From positions 1-64,000 of the forward strand of contig UBMU01000024.1 of the NCBI GenBank assembly GCA_900466605.1: a stretch of 64,000 nt of DNA, given 5' to 3'. Origin of the DNA: Hyphomicrobiales bacterium (GTDB taxonomy: Bacteria > Pseudomonadota > Alphaproteobacteria > Rhizobiales > Rhizobiaceae). The position numbers were made by a program, and so were the translations under genes. A model generated the notes under the pieces. It searched no databases and was not told the DNA's origin. It saw only the letters and a program-made list of their open reading frames with translations. Of the stretch, positions 1 through 7,730 are shown piece after piece. The stretch's first letter is position 1. Every line of letters begins with the position of its first letter.

Positions 1-58
1 ATGCCCGATTAGAGAAGCGGCCATTGAACTTGACTCAACCCAAGATTAGATTTGCGCG

Positions 59-238
59 ATGGCAAAATTGTACAATGCGATCACGTTCATTCTGAGCACC
101 GTAGGGCTGATCCTTGGTGGTTGGTTTGGCTATGAACTCGCGGGCCCGATTGGGGTGCTAATATTCGTGCCCCTTGGCGCTCTGGCTGGATTGCTCTTGA
201 GTGTTCTCAACTGGCGGCTGCTCTATTTTCTGGGATGA
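59..238 (+). CDS. small two-helix membrane protein, hypothetical
   Basis: This is an open frame of 59 codons from ATG to TGA. The product is almost entirely hydrophobic: a first helix at about residues 8-26 and a second at about 30-50, separated by a short turn containing Tyr-Glu-Leu and Gly-Pro, with an aromatic C-terminal tail. The composition (many Gly, Leu, Val) is that of a small inner-membrane protein. No convincing Shine-Dalgarno sequence precedes the ATG. I recognise no family and propose no function. It lies upstream of, and opposite to, the end of the secretion operon, so it is not part of that operon. Confidence 0.45.
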   Translation: MAKLYNAITFILSTVGLILGGWFGYELAGPIGVLIFVPLGALAGLLLSVLNWRLLYFLG

Positions 239-490
239 CCGCTTTTGGCGCATAGTTGCCATCGCGCTTCACGGCAGAAGGCAGGCCTGATCCCAGAATC
301 CTCGCGCTTGCGGCATTCGAAGCACAGAGGGCCTCCGAGCGGAAGTCGGAGCCACCTTGGGTCTTCCGTAAAAAAATTCCGGCATAGGCAATACCGAAAA
401 TTGGCGTCGTAAGGAGTATTTAGACGATCCCACATTTACGTTTGTGGTTGGGCGTTTCAGCCACCTTTTTTTCACGTCCGGAATTATCGT
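239..490. other. intergenic, no supported gene
   Basis: This 252-base stretch lies between the small membrane protein and the end of the minus-strand secretion operon. Two overlapping minus-strand frames are open here, but neither has a ribosome binding site or recognisable protein content. No clear rho-independent terminator for the secretion operon could be identified. Confidence 0.4.
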
Positions 491-1150
491 TCAGTAACGC
501 GAGATGTAACCGATCAGCATCGGCTTCTCGTGCGTCGGCGCCAGAGCCAGGTTGATCTGCCCCTTCATCGAGGCCGAGCCGACGCCGATGGTGAAGCCGG
601 TGTTCAGCGTCTTGCCCCTGTTGCGGTAGAGCGTCGCGATGGCGTCATCGATCTGCGTGTCGATCGAGAACCGCAAGCTCTTCGTCAACAGCGCGGCATC
701 ACCAATCGGAAGGCGCTGGCGAAGCATTGTCAGGAAGGGATCGTTGAAGAGCTGGATCTTCTTTTCCTGCGTCAGCAGGATCGTCGGCGAAGGCGATGCC
801 TGAATGATGGCGTTGACGTTTGCCATCGACGAGGCATCCTCGACCGTATCCAGCCGGCGTAGCGCCCACTTGAAGCTCAGGACGCGCAGCAGCGAGGCAA
901 GATTGCCGGACTCGGGCATCTGCGAGGCGGTATAGTGGACGAGGTCGGCGGTGCTCATCTTGCCGGCAGCCGACATGCGGCCGAGGCCATCCCAGTAGAT
1001 CCGCTCAAGGCGGATACCGCGGCGCTCGCCGCTACGGCCAACGACAGCCCGGAAGCGCGGCTCGATCTCGTCGGCGTCGATGGCCGGCAAGGGCTCGTCG
1101 ACCGGCTCGAGCTCGGAAAGTGCGTTGCTGCCTGGCTTGACGATCAGCAT
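491..1150 (-). CDS. ribbon-helix-helix / PAS-like regulator, last gene of the secretion operon
   Basis: The product is 219 residues. Residues about 33-100 match the RHH_4 type ribbon-helix-helix fold (a short basic strand with Arg-Arg-Gly-Ile-Arg-Leu-Glu, then a Tyr-Trp-Asp helix, then Gly-Asn-Leu-Ala-Ser-Leu-Leu-Arg), a family of small DNA-binding proteins common in alphaproteobacteria. Residues about 108-215 begin with a PAS-like N-terminal signature (Ala-Ile-Ile-Gln-Ala-Ser-Pro-Ser-Pro then a strand with Asn-Asp-Pro-Phe) and may be a ligand or redox sensing module. The ATG lies one base after the stop of the HlyD-like adaptor gene, so the two are cotranscribed and probably translationally coupled. 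The position suggests a regulator or accessory factor of adhesin export. The RHH call is fairly firm, the PAS call weaker, the role an inference. Confidence 0.75.
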   Translation of the reverse strand: MLIVKPGSNALSELEPVDEPLPAIDADEIEPRFRAVVGRSGERRGIRLERIYWDGLGRMSAAGKMSTADLVHYTASQMPESGNLASLLRVLSFKWALRRLDTVEDASSMANVNAIIQASPSPTILLTQEKKIQLFNDPFLTMLRQRLPIGDAALLTKSLRFSIDTQIDDAIATLYRNRGKTLNTGFTIGVGSASMKGQINLALAPTHEKPMLIGYISRY

Positions 1151-1151
1151 C

Positions 1152-2447
1152 TCATCGCTCCGTCAGCGCTTCGCTGCGCGCCTTGTTGATCGGCTTCATC
1201 AGGTAGCTCAGCACCGTCTTGTTGCCGGTCATGATCTCGACCGAGGCAACCATGCCGGGGATGATCGGATAGGACTTGCCGTCACGCTCCAGGGCGGACT
1301 TGTCGGTCTTGACCTGTACGAGATAGTAGGTTTCGCCCTTTTCCTTCTCGACGAGACTGTCGGCCGAAATGTTCTCGACGATGCCCTCGAGACCCCCGAA
1401 AATGGAGAAATCATAGGCCGTGACCTTGACGACGGCCGGCTGGCCGCGGCGCACGAAGGCGACATCGCGGGGCGAAATCTTGGCTTCAACAAGCAGCGTA
1501 TCGGCGGTCGGGACGATGCCGGCGATAACGCGGCCGGGATCCACATAGGCGCCGATGGTATTGACCTCCAGCGTGTTGACGATGCCGTCGACGGGCGAGC
1601 GGATATCGGTGCGCTTCACGCGGTCGGACGCGCCTCGGATGGTCTCGTCAACGACCGAAAGCTCGGCCAGCGCCTGCGCCTTGTCCGTCAGCGCCTGCTG
1701 ACGCAGCTCTAGGGCAAGATCGCCAAGCTGCAGCTTGGCTTCCTGCACCGCAGCCTCCAGACGGTCTATGCTTTCCTGATAGACCTTGAGCTGGCCCTGC
1801 TGGTCGGTCAGATCGCGCTCGGTCTTCAGGACTTCGGTCTGCGCGACCAGCTTCTTCTTGGCCAACGGGCTGATGAGATCATACTGGCGCTGGGCGCCAT
1901 CGATGTTCTGCTCCAGCCGATCGACATTGGCGTGCGCTTCGCTCAGTTCATTTTCGCGCTGGCGAACGCGCTCTTTCAGGACCCCGAGCTTGTTCTGATA
2001 GCTGGCGCGATCGGCGGCGAAAAGCTGCTCCTCGTTTGCGCAGACATCCTTCGCGACGGCCAAGATCTCTTCCGGGCAAATGAACGGCGTGTCGTATTGG
2101 CCTTTCTCCTCGAGCTTGAGGCGCGCAACCTTGGCCCCGAGCGCACGCGCCTTGGCAACGGATTCGCCAAGGGTGGACGTCGTTGTCGTGTTGTCGAGCT
2201 GGACGAGCAACTGACCTTTGCGGACGACCTGACCGAGGACGACGGCGATCTGTTGAACAACGCCGGGTTCGGAGGACTGGATAATCTGCGTCTTCGAGAC
2301 CGGAATGACCTTGCCCTCGCCGCGGGCGATCTCATTGATATCGGCGATCGCAGCCCAGGCGACGAAGCTCGCAATGACGAGCGCCACCAATGCCAGAATG
2401 CCACGGGCAAGAAGCGGAGGATTGTCGTGTTGATTGCCGATGCTCAT
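1152..2447 (-). CDS. type I secretion periplasmic adaptor (HlyD/LapC family)
   Basis: The product is 431 residues, normal for HlyD-type membrane fusion proteins. It has a short cytoplasmic N-terminus, one membrane helix at about residues 14-35, a lipoyl-like segment, a long alpha-helical coiled-coil hairpin at about 95-265 rich in Gln, Glu, Leu and Arg, the returning lipoyl half with Ile-Arg-Ser-Pro-Val-Asp-Gly, and a C-terminal beta-barrel ending near 415. It should bridge the ABC exporter in the inner membrane and the TolC-like channel. Its ATG overlaps the TGA of the ABC gene by four bases (ATGA), and the next gene starts one base after its stop, so the genes form a coupled operon. The cargo is very probably the giant repeat protein nearby. 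Confidence 0.92.
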   Translation of the reverse strand: MSIGNQHDNPPLLARGILALVALVIASFVAWAAIADINEIARGEGKVIPVSKTQIIQSSEPGVVQQIAVVLGQVVRKGQLLVQLDNTTTTSTLGESVAKARALGAKVARLKLEEKGQYDTPFICPEEILAVAKDVCANEEQLFAADRASYQNKLGVLKERVRQRENELSEAHANVDRLEQNIDGAQRQYDLISPLAKKKLVAQTEVLKTERDLTDQQGQLKVYQESIDRLEAAVQEAKLQLGDLALELRQQALTDKAQALAELSVVDETIRGASDRVKRTDIRSPVDGIVNTLEVNTIGAYVDPGRVIAGIVPTADTLLVEAKISPRDVAFVRRGQPAVVKVTAYDFSIFGGLEGIVENISADSLVEKEKGETYYLVQVKTDKSALERDGKSYPIIPGMVASVEIMTGNKTVLSYLMKPINKARSEALTER

Positions 2448-4606
2448 GGCTGCGCTCCCGCCGGCTTGCGCTGCATGGCCTCGATGACCGCATTCTTCGG
2501 GCCATCGGCGATGATCCGGCCCTTGTCGATGACAATCAGGCGATCGACGAGTTCCAGCATGCTGTAGCGGTGAGTAGCGATTAAAAGCGTGGTGTCGCGG
2601 CCGATGGCTTTCGAGAGGCGCGAGATCAGGTTGCGCTCGGTCGCCAAATCCATGGCGCCCGACGGTTCGTCGAGAAACACGATCTTCGGCTTTGTGAGCA
2701 GCAGGCGGGCAATCGTCAGCGCCTGCTTCTGGCCGCTCGACAGATTGGTACCGCGTTCGCCGACCGGCATGTCGAAGCCGCGAGGATGGTTGCCCACGAA
2801 CTCGTCGACACCTGTCATGCGGGCGACTTCCAGGAGTTCCTCATCGGTCGCATCGGCGCGTCCGATCAGCAGGTTTTCCTTGACGGTTCCCGAGAAGAGA
2901 TCGGACGACTGGCCGGCCACGGCGACCGCTGATCGAACTTCGGCCATGTGGTATTGGCGGATATCGACGCCATCGATCAGCACACGGCCACCCGAGGGAG
3001 AAAAGAGCCCGTCGAGCAGGCGACCGAGCGTGGTCTTGCCGGAGCCGATGCGGCCGATGATGCCGATGCGTTCGCCCGGCTGCACCGTGAAAGACAGCTT
3101 GTTGATGACGGGATAGTCCGATCCCGGATACTGGAAGGACACATCCTGGAAGCTGAAAGCGCCGCGGGTGATCTCGCGATTGACGAAGCCGACGGTCGAC
3201 GGGCGGTCGTCGGGCTGTTCCATGATCTTGTCGAGGATGCGCAGCGACATGGTGGCCTGGCGGAATCGCGCCAGCGTCATGGCGATCTGGCCGAGGGGGG
3301 CGCCGGCGCGGCTTGCCAGCATCACGGTCGCGACAATCGCGCCCATGGCGATGCGGCCTTCGGAGAACTCATAGGTGCCGGCAATCACGATCAGGACGCT
3401 CACCATCTGCTGCACGAACATCGTCATGTTGATGGCGTTGGTGGAAACGTGCTTGATCTCTTCGCTGGTGCGGCTGGAATACTTCGTCAGCTCCTGCCAG
3501 CGGCGCAGCATCGTCGCTTCAGCGCGCAGGCTCTTCAGCGTTTCGATGGTCGAGATGGTCTCAACGAGCAAGGACTGACGGCGCGATGCCTCGTTGGCGG
3601 CAGTTGCCATGCGCTTGCCGATCGCTGCCTGTGCGTAGAGGCCGATGATCACGGACAGCACGAATGCTACGGCCGGTATGATCACCAGCCAGCCGGAAAT
3701 GAGATAGATGACCGCAAGGAAGATGAAGACGAACAGACTGTCGATCAGGACGCCGATGGTGTTCGAGGTGAAGAACTCGCGGACGAATTCATACTGCGTC
3801 ACGCGGTTGGCATATTCACCCGTCGACATCGGCCGCGAGGCGAGCGTCGAGTTGAGCACCTTGTCGAACAACAGCTGCGACAGGCGCAAATCCGCCTTGC
3901 GTCCGGCATAGTCGATGAGCGACGAGCGCGCCGTCTTCAGGAGAAAATCGAAGATATAGGCAAGCGAGATACCCGCAGCCAGCACCCAGAGCGTCGGGAT
4001 CGCCTTGTTCGGCAGCACCCGGTCATAGACATTCATCGTGAACAGCGGCGAGCCGAGCGCAATCAGGTTGATGAAGAGCGCCGCGACCATGACGCGAACA
4101 TAGGTGCGCCAGTAAGGCGCCAGCGTTGTTGCCAGCCAATGCCGCTTTTCGATCTCCACGGCATGGCCGACCAGCGCCTCTTCCGAGGCGTTCTGGTAGT
4201 AGAGCGTAAAGGCAAAGGCCAGTTGCGGTTTCAACGCCAGGAATTCTTCCCGCGTCAGGCGGATCGCGCTGCCGGCGATCGGGACGATATCCGTGACATA
4301 GGAACCGTCCTCGGCGACCTCGAGCACAGGCAGCACGCTGCCATCCGCGAACGCGACGATCGCAGGACAATCGAAATTGCCCTGACGGCATTCGCGTTCA
4401 TGATGCTTGATCACCTGCAGGCCGATGCGCTCGGCCATGCGTTCGACATCATCAACCTCAAGCGACTCGGTCACTTCATCCGGAAGACCGGAGAAGAGGA
4501 CCGTGTCGGAGCTTGGTCGGCCATAGAACGCAGCCACGGATTTAAATGCGGCTTTGAATGTCTGCAGCGGTGTGCTGCTTGAAGTCTCGAGCGCTACGTT
4601 CAGCAT
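2444..4606 (-). CDS. type I secretion ABC exporter (LapB family, C39-like N-domain)
   Basis: The product is 720 residues. The N-terminal 150 residues look like a C39-peptidase-like domain lacking the catalytic cysteine, the kind that recognises RTX cargo without cutting it. Residues about 165-440 form the six-helix membrane domain, and about 490-715 the nucleotide-binding domain with Walker A Gly-Arg-Ile-Gly-Ser-Gly-Lys-Thr-Thr near 520, signature Leu-Ser-Ser-Gly-Gln near 620, and Walker B Ile-Val-Phe-Leu-Asp-Glu-Pro near 640. It couples ATP hydrolysis to one-step export of unfolded cargo. It follows the TolC-like gene after 19 bases and overlaps the adaptor gene. The ATG is preceded by only a weak Shine-Dalgarno. 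Confidence 0.93.
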   Translation of the reverse strand: MLNVALETSSSTPLQTFKAAFKSVAAFYGRPSSDTVLFSGLPDEVTESLEVDDVERMAERIGLQVIKHHERECRQGNFDCPAIVAFADGSVLPVLEVAEDGSYVTDIVPIAGSAIRLTREEFLALKPQLAFAFTLYYQNASEEALVGHAVEIEKRHWLATTLAPYWRTYVRVMVAALFINLIALGSPLFTMNVYDRVLPNKAIPTLWVLAAGISLAYIFDFLLKTARSSLIDYAGRKADLRLSQLLFDKVLNSTLASRPMSTGEYANRVTQYEFVREFFTSNTIGVLIDSLFVFIFLAVIYLISGWLVIIPAVAFVLSVIIGLYAQAAIGKRMATAANEASRRQSLLVETISTIETLKSLRAEATMLRRWQELTKYSSRTSEEIKHVSTNAINMTMFVQQMVSVLIVIAGTYEFSEGRIAMGAIVATVMLASRAGAPLGQIAMTLARFRQATMSLRILDKIMEQPDDRPSTVGFVNREITRGAFSFQDVSFQYPGSDYPVINKLSFTVQPGERIGIIGRIGSGKTTLGRLLDGLFSPSGGRVLIDGVDIRQYHMAEVRSAVAVAGQSSDLFSGTVKENLLIGRADATDEELLEVARMTGVDEFVGNHPRGFDMPVGERGTNLSSGQKQALTIARLLLTKPKIVFLDEPSGAMDLATERNLISRLSKAIGRDTTLLIATHRYSMLELVDRLIVIDKGRIIADGPKNAVIEAMQRKPAGAQP

Positions 4607-4625
4607 TGTTCCATGGCCATGTCGA

Positions 4626-6068
4626 CTACTGCTGTCGAATTGGCGCTAGGAGGTCCAGGGGCATGCCGGCTTTCTGATGTGAATCAAGCTCGACATATCC
4701 GGGATTCGCGACGCCCGCGGGGACAACAAACTCTTCCCGCGCATAAGGTTTGGCCTGCTCGACCGGCTTCAGCTTCATCGTCTGAAGCAGATTGCCCGAG
4801 GCCGCCAGGATCTTGTATTCGGCAAACTGCGAGGCAACGCGTGCGGTGTCAGCCAGAACCTGCGTATTGAACTTCGTGTTCTGCGCATCGAGCACGTCGA
4901 GCAGCGAGCGCTGACCAACCTTGAACTGCTCGCGGTAGGAACCGACGAGCTGGTTGTTGATCGACGCCTGCTTGCCCAGGATGCCGGAAAGCTCACCACG
5001 GCTGACGCGCTCGTTCCAGGCGGAACGAACCGACTGCTCGACCTCGCGCTGCACCTGGGCGAGATTATAGCGCTGCTCGCCGGCACGACGGATCTGCTCC
5101 TGCTCGCGAGCGACATCGATGCCGCCGCGATAGAGGTTCCAGCGGGCAACGACGCGGACCTGGTAGTCGTTGGTATTGCCTTCGTCGCCATCAATGTCGT
5201 TGCCGACGCGGGCGGTGCCCTCGAGGTTGACCTTCGGCATATAGTTGGCGCGTGCGCCGCGAACACCGGCATCGGCTGCGTCGATGTCGGCATTGGCGGA
5301 ATAGATGCGCGGGCTGTTCTTGCCAGCAACGAAGACCGCGTCGTTCAGCGTCTTAGGCACATACTTGCCGACCGACGGAGGCGTCTGCGCATTGGCAATC
5401 GGCTCGCCGACGACCTGCAGGAAGCGAATCTTCGTCTGCTCGAGCTCTTCGAGTGCTTCGCGCAACCGCGCCTTTGCGGCCTGCAGGCGCTCGCTGCCCT
5501 GGAGGCGGTCGGCATCCGTCAGGGCGCCGCCCTTGATGCTCTCGTCGATATCGCCGACCATCTGCGTGTGGAAGGCGACGTTCTGCTTAGCAGCAGTAAC
5601 GATCTGGTTCTGGAGCACATACTCCAGATAATCCTGCGTTACTTCGAGGGCGAGCGATTCGGAACGCTCGAGGACACGAAAGGATGCGCCATCGACGCGC
5701 GAGGCCTGCTGCTGGACCTGGGCGCGGCGGCTGCCGCCATCGTATAGTGTCTGCGAGATCGTAAGACCAACATCGCCCGGCGACAGATAGTCATGATCGT
5801 CTCTCAGCGAACCGGAGCTGGCGTTCGACAACCGACGGCGCCCGATCCCGCTCTCCAGATCCACCGATGGCAAGTACAAACCGCGCGCTTGACGCAGTTC
5901 AAACTCAACAGCTTCACGATCTTTAGCAGCCTGCAAGATCTGCGGGTTCGTTTTCATCGTTTTTTCGATGGCCTGCTGCAGAGACATTGCATTGGCATCA
6001 GCATAAAACGAAACACTTAAAGCAACGGTCGCAGACAATGCTGCAAAAATTCTTTTGCCTTTAAACAA
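4626..6068 (-). CDS. TolC-family outer membrane channel of the type I secretion system
   Basis: The product is 480 residues with an N-terminal signal peptide (basic start, hydrophobic core, cleavage near Ala-Asp-Ala-Asn-Ala, residue 27). The mature part shows the internally duplicated helical pattern of outer membrane efflux proteins, including the conserved Leu-Tyr-Asp-Gly-Gly in the first half and Leu-Tyr-Arg-Gly-Gly-Ile-Asp in the second. The start is most likely TTG at 6066-6068, because GAGGGG stands eight bases before it and no in-frame ATG fits the signal peptide. It is first in the operon with the ABC exporter and adaptor, so it should serve the adhesin export machine rather than general drug efflux. 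Confidence 0.9.
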   Translation of the reverse strand: MFKGKRIFAALSATVALSVSFYADANAMSLQQAIEKTMKTNPQILQAAKDREAVEFELRQARGLYLPSVDLESGIGRRRLSNASSGSLRDDHDYLSPGDVGLTISQTLYDGGSRRAQVQQQASRVDGASFRVLERSESLALEVTQDYLEYVLQNQIVTAAKQNVAFHTQMVGDIDESIKGGALTDADRLQGSERLQAAKARLREALEELEQTKIRFLQVVGEPIANAQTPPSVGKYVPKTLNDAVFVAGKNSPRIYSANADIDAADAGVRGARANYMPKVNLEGTARVGNDIDGDEGNTNDYQVRVVARWNLYRGGIDVAREQEQIRRAGEQRYNLAQVQREVEQSVRSAWNERVSRGELSGILGKQASINNQLVGSYREQFKVGQRSLLDVLDAQNTKFNTQVLADTARVASQFAEYKILAASGNLLQTMKLKPVEQAKPYAREEFVVPAGVANPGYVELDSHQKAGMPLDLLAPIRQQ

Positions 6069-6303
6069 GATCGATGCCCCTCAACATCCAAGATTCACCC
6101 GGTGCACCCGTATACCAAAGATTTTCTTCGGCAAAGAAGTAACACCAATCTTTCCACATTCCAATTGCAGCGTCAGGCATTCCTGCCAAAACAGTTAATC
6201 ACGGTGGACAACTGCCTAAAGCAAGAATTTTACAGGATTTTTTAACGGGGGTTTTGCCCGGACCTGCTTATCTGGCATTACTTTCAAACGGACATGACCC
6301 GCG
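6069..6303. promoter_or_regulatory. divergent control region between the TolC-like gene and the degenerate GGDEF gene
   Basis: This 235-base AT-rich stretch must hold the promoter of the secretion operon (minus) and of the GGDEF-like membrane protein gene (plus). I could not fix -35/-10 boxes with confidence. The shared region makes co-regulation of the two units possible. Confidence 0.4.
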
Positions 6304-7065
6304 ATGAATTTCAGCCAGCGTTACTCGTCAGCCACAATCTTTTCAGCTCTTCGGATCGCCATCCTCGGCGCGGTCTGCTACGCGACTGGATCCGTCGGCG
6401 TTTTACTTATCTTAAACCTTCTCGTGCCGGATCGACCATTTTTGGTAGGATTTGCCGGCGCAAGCGTAATTTCGCTTCTTGTTGCATTTCCGTTGCTTTT
6501 GATCTTGCAACTGAAGGTTAGCGAACTCCGAAAACTGCAGGATACGGTTAACTATACTAGCCGCCACGACGCAGTAACGAAGACGTTAAACGGCACAGCT
6601 TTCGCCGCTGCCGTCGAACACTATATCGACAGACGCAAGCGAATCGCGACCGACGCCGGTGGCGTGATGATCGCCGTCGTCATCGATACGCTGGACGAGA
6701 TCAGCCGACGCTACGGTCCGCAATGGGCCGACACGGTCATGCAGTCGCTTGCGGCGATCATCCAGTCCTCCGTCAGAAAGGGCGATCTCGTCGCACGCCT
6801 TGCGACCAACGAACTCGGCGTCTTCCTGCCTGGGGCGTCCGTCGAGAATGCCCAGGATGTCGGCACTCGCATTCGTCGGCGGGTGGACGAAGCCTCCTTC
6901 TCTGCCGAAGGCACGCCGATGACAATCGGCGTCCGTCTCGGCGGCGCGGTATTCGAGGGACCGACCGACTTCAATCACATCCGCCAACTGGCCGACGAAA
7001 TGGCGATGCAGCGCGGCGGCGAGAGCGACGAAGCGGTTCCGATGTCGCGGCTGCCGGCCGCCTAA
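6304..7065 (+). CDS. membrane protein with degenerate GGDEF domain and intact I-site
   Basis: The product is 253 residues. Two membrane helices lie at about 17-38 and 45-68, followed by a short linker and a GGDEF-fold domain at about 80-240. The catalytic signature reads Ala167-Thr-Asn-Glu-Leu171 instead of Gly-Gly-Asp-Glu-Phe, the first metal-binding Asp of the domain is Val, and the usual substrate Asn after the Asp-x-Asp motif is Ser, so cyclase activity is unlikely. The inhibitory-site motif Arg158-Lys-Gly-Asp161 is intact at the canonical five-residue distance. By analogy with PelD this favours a c-di-GMP receptor. It is divergent from the secretion operon and lies between it and the adhesin gene. 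The receptor role is inference. Confidence 0.8.
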   Translation: MNFSQRYSSATIFSALRIAILGAVCYATGSVGVLLILNLLVPDRPFLVGFAGASVISLLVAFPLLLILQLKVSELRKLQDTVNYTSRHDAVTKTLNGTAFAAAVEHYIDRRKRIATDAGGVMIAVVIDTLDEISRRYGPQWADTVMQSLAAIIQSSVRKGDLVARLATNELGVFLPGASVENAQDVGTRIRRRVDEASFSAEGTPMTIGVRLGGAVFEGPTDFNHIRQLADEMAMQRGGESDEAVPMSRLPAA

Positions 7066-7158
7066 GCTGATCGGTCCACAAGAACCAGTTGATGGGGCGC
7101 GCCCGACTGGTGGCAGAGCCGTCAACTCGATTGATTTTTCGGAGGGCAGATAGCCATC

Positions 7159-7270
7159 GCCGTCATACCGGCCTCGTGCCGGTATGACGGCGCGATCAAG
7201 CCCTTGATCGCGAAAGACTCTTTGGCCGCGCAGACGCACGGCCGGCTGGATTCCGGCTGAAAGCCGGAAT
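7159..7270. repeat. cluster of three perfect palindromes
   Basis: Three hairpins follow one another: arms of 14 bases at 7159-7172 and 7178-7191 with a five-base loop, arms of 10 bases at 7191-7200 and 7203-7212 with a two-base loop, and arms of 9 bases at 7250-7258 and 7262-7270 with a three-base loop. The first and third contain the ccggnat/attccgg type core often seen in dispersed palindromic elements of alphaproteobacterial genomes. They may be such an interspersed element or a processing/termination site behind the GGDEF-like gene. Confidence 0.55.
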
Positions 7271-7318
7271 GACGGAGAAGCAAGGGTGTCAAACAACAAG
7301 AGGTTTGTCAGCAGCCTG

Positions 7319-7343
7319 GGGCGGCGACGGGCGCCCTTTTTTT
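7319..7343 (+). terminator. possible rho-independent terminator
   Basis: A five-base GC stem (GGGCG with CGCCC) is followed at once by seven T on the plus strand. It could end transcripts from the GGDEF-like gene, about 250 bases after its stop, or a small RNA in the gap. Confidence 0.4.
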
Positions 7344-7684
7344 GTTGCCGGCTTCGGCACCAATGAATGCCGGGTGTCGCCCAGAAGCGATCGTTGAAGA
7401 CACGGCTCTCGACACTTGCATCCACCGGCCCATCGCCGTCCCTCAACGCAGAGGCATGCAAGGGACGCCTTCGGCGAGGAATCCACCGACTTCAAGCACA
7501 CGCGCTACCTCGAGAATGAGTAGCCAAGCAGCCTAGCGAGCGATTCTGGTGTCGCGGTCGCGGTATCAACCCATGACTGCAGCGGCTCGTCGGAAGAGCG
7601 ACGTGCCGAAGCCCCTTTCTCTGTTTCAAGAACTGAGGAGGTGCATTCGGCCGTGGTCCGCTCGTGGATAAGCCCAGAGTGCAG

Positions 7685-7708
7685 AAAAGGCGCCAAGCGG
7701 CGCCTTTT
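7685..7708. terminator. bidirectional terminator downstream of the adhesin gene
   Basis: Perfect ten-base arms AAAAGGCGCC and GGCGCCTTTT flank a four-base loop, giving a T-run on either strand. It lies 23 bases beyond the stop of the giant minus-strand gene and is the natural end of its mRNA. Confidence 0.8.
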
Positions 7709-7730
7709 CCTTCGCTGGTTCATGCAGGCA

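Larger units (their letters stand above)
7066..7730. other. 665-base non-coding gap with hairpins and two terminators
   Basis: The gap separates the plus-strand GGDEF-like gene and the end of the minus-strand adhesin gene. It contains three closely spaced perfect inverted repeats (7159-7270), a T-tailed hairpin at 7319-7343 and the shared terminator at 7685-7708. Short open frames exist on both strands but lack ribosome binding sites and recognisable products. Confidence 0.5.

Noticed and set aside
223..475. Two small minus-strand frames near the window start
   Set aside because: No ribosome binding site, no recognisable domain, and they overlap each other.
2948..4582. Long plus-strand frame opposite the ABC exporter
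   Set aside because: The minus frame has complete ABC motifs; the plus frame is low-complexity and rich in Arg, Ala and Asp.
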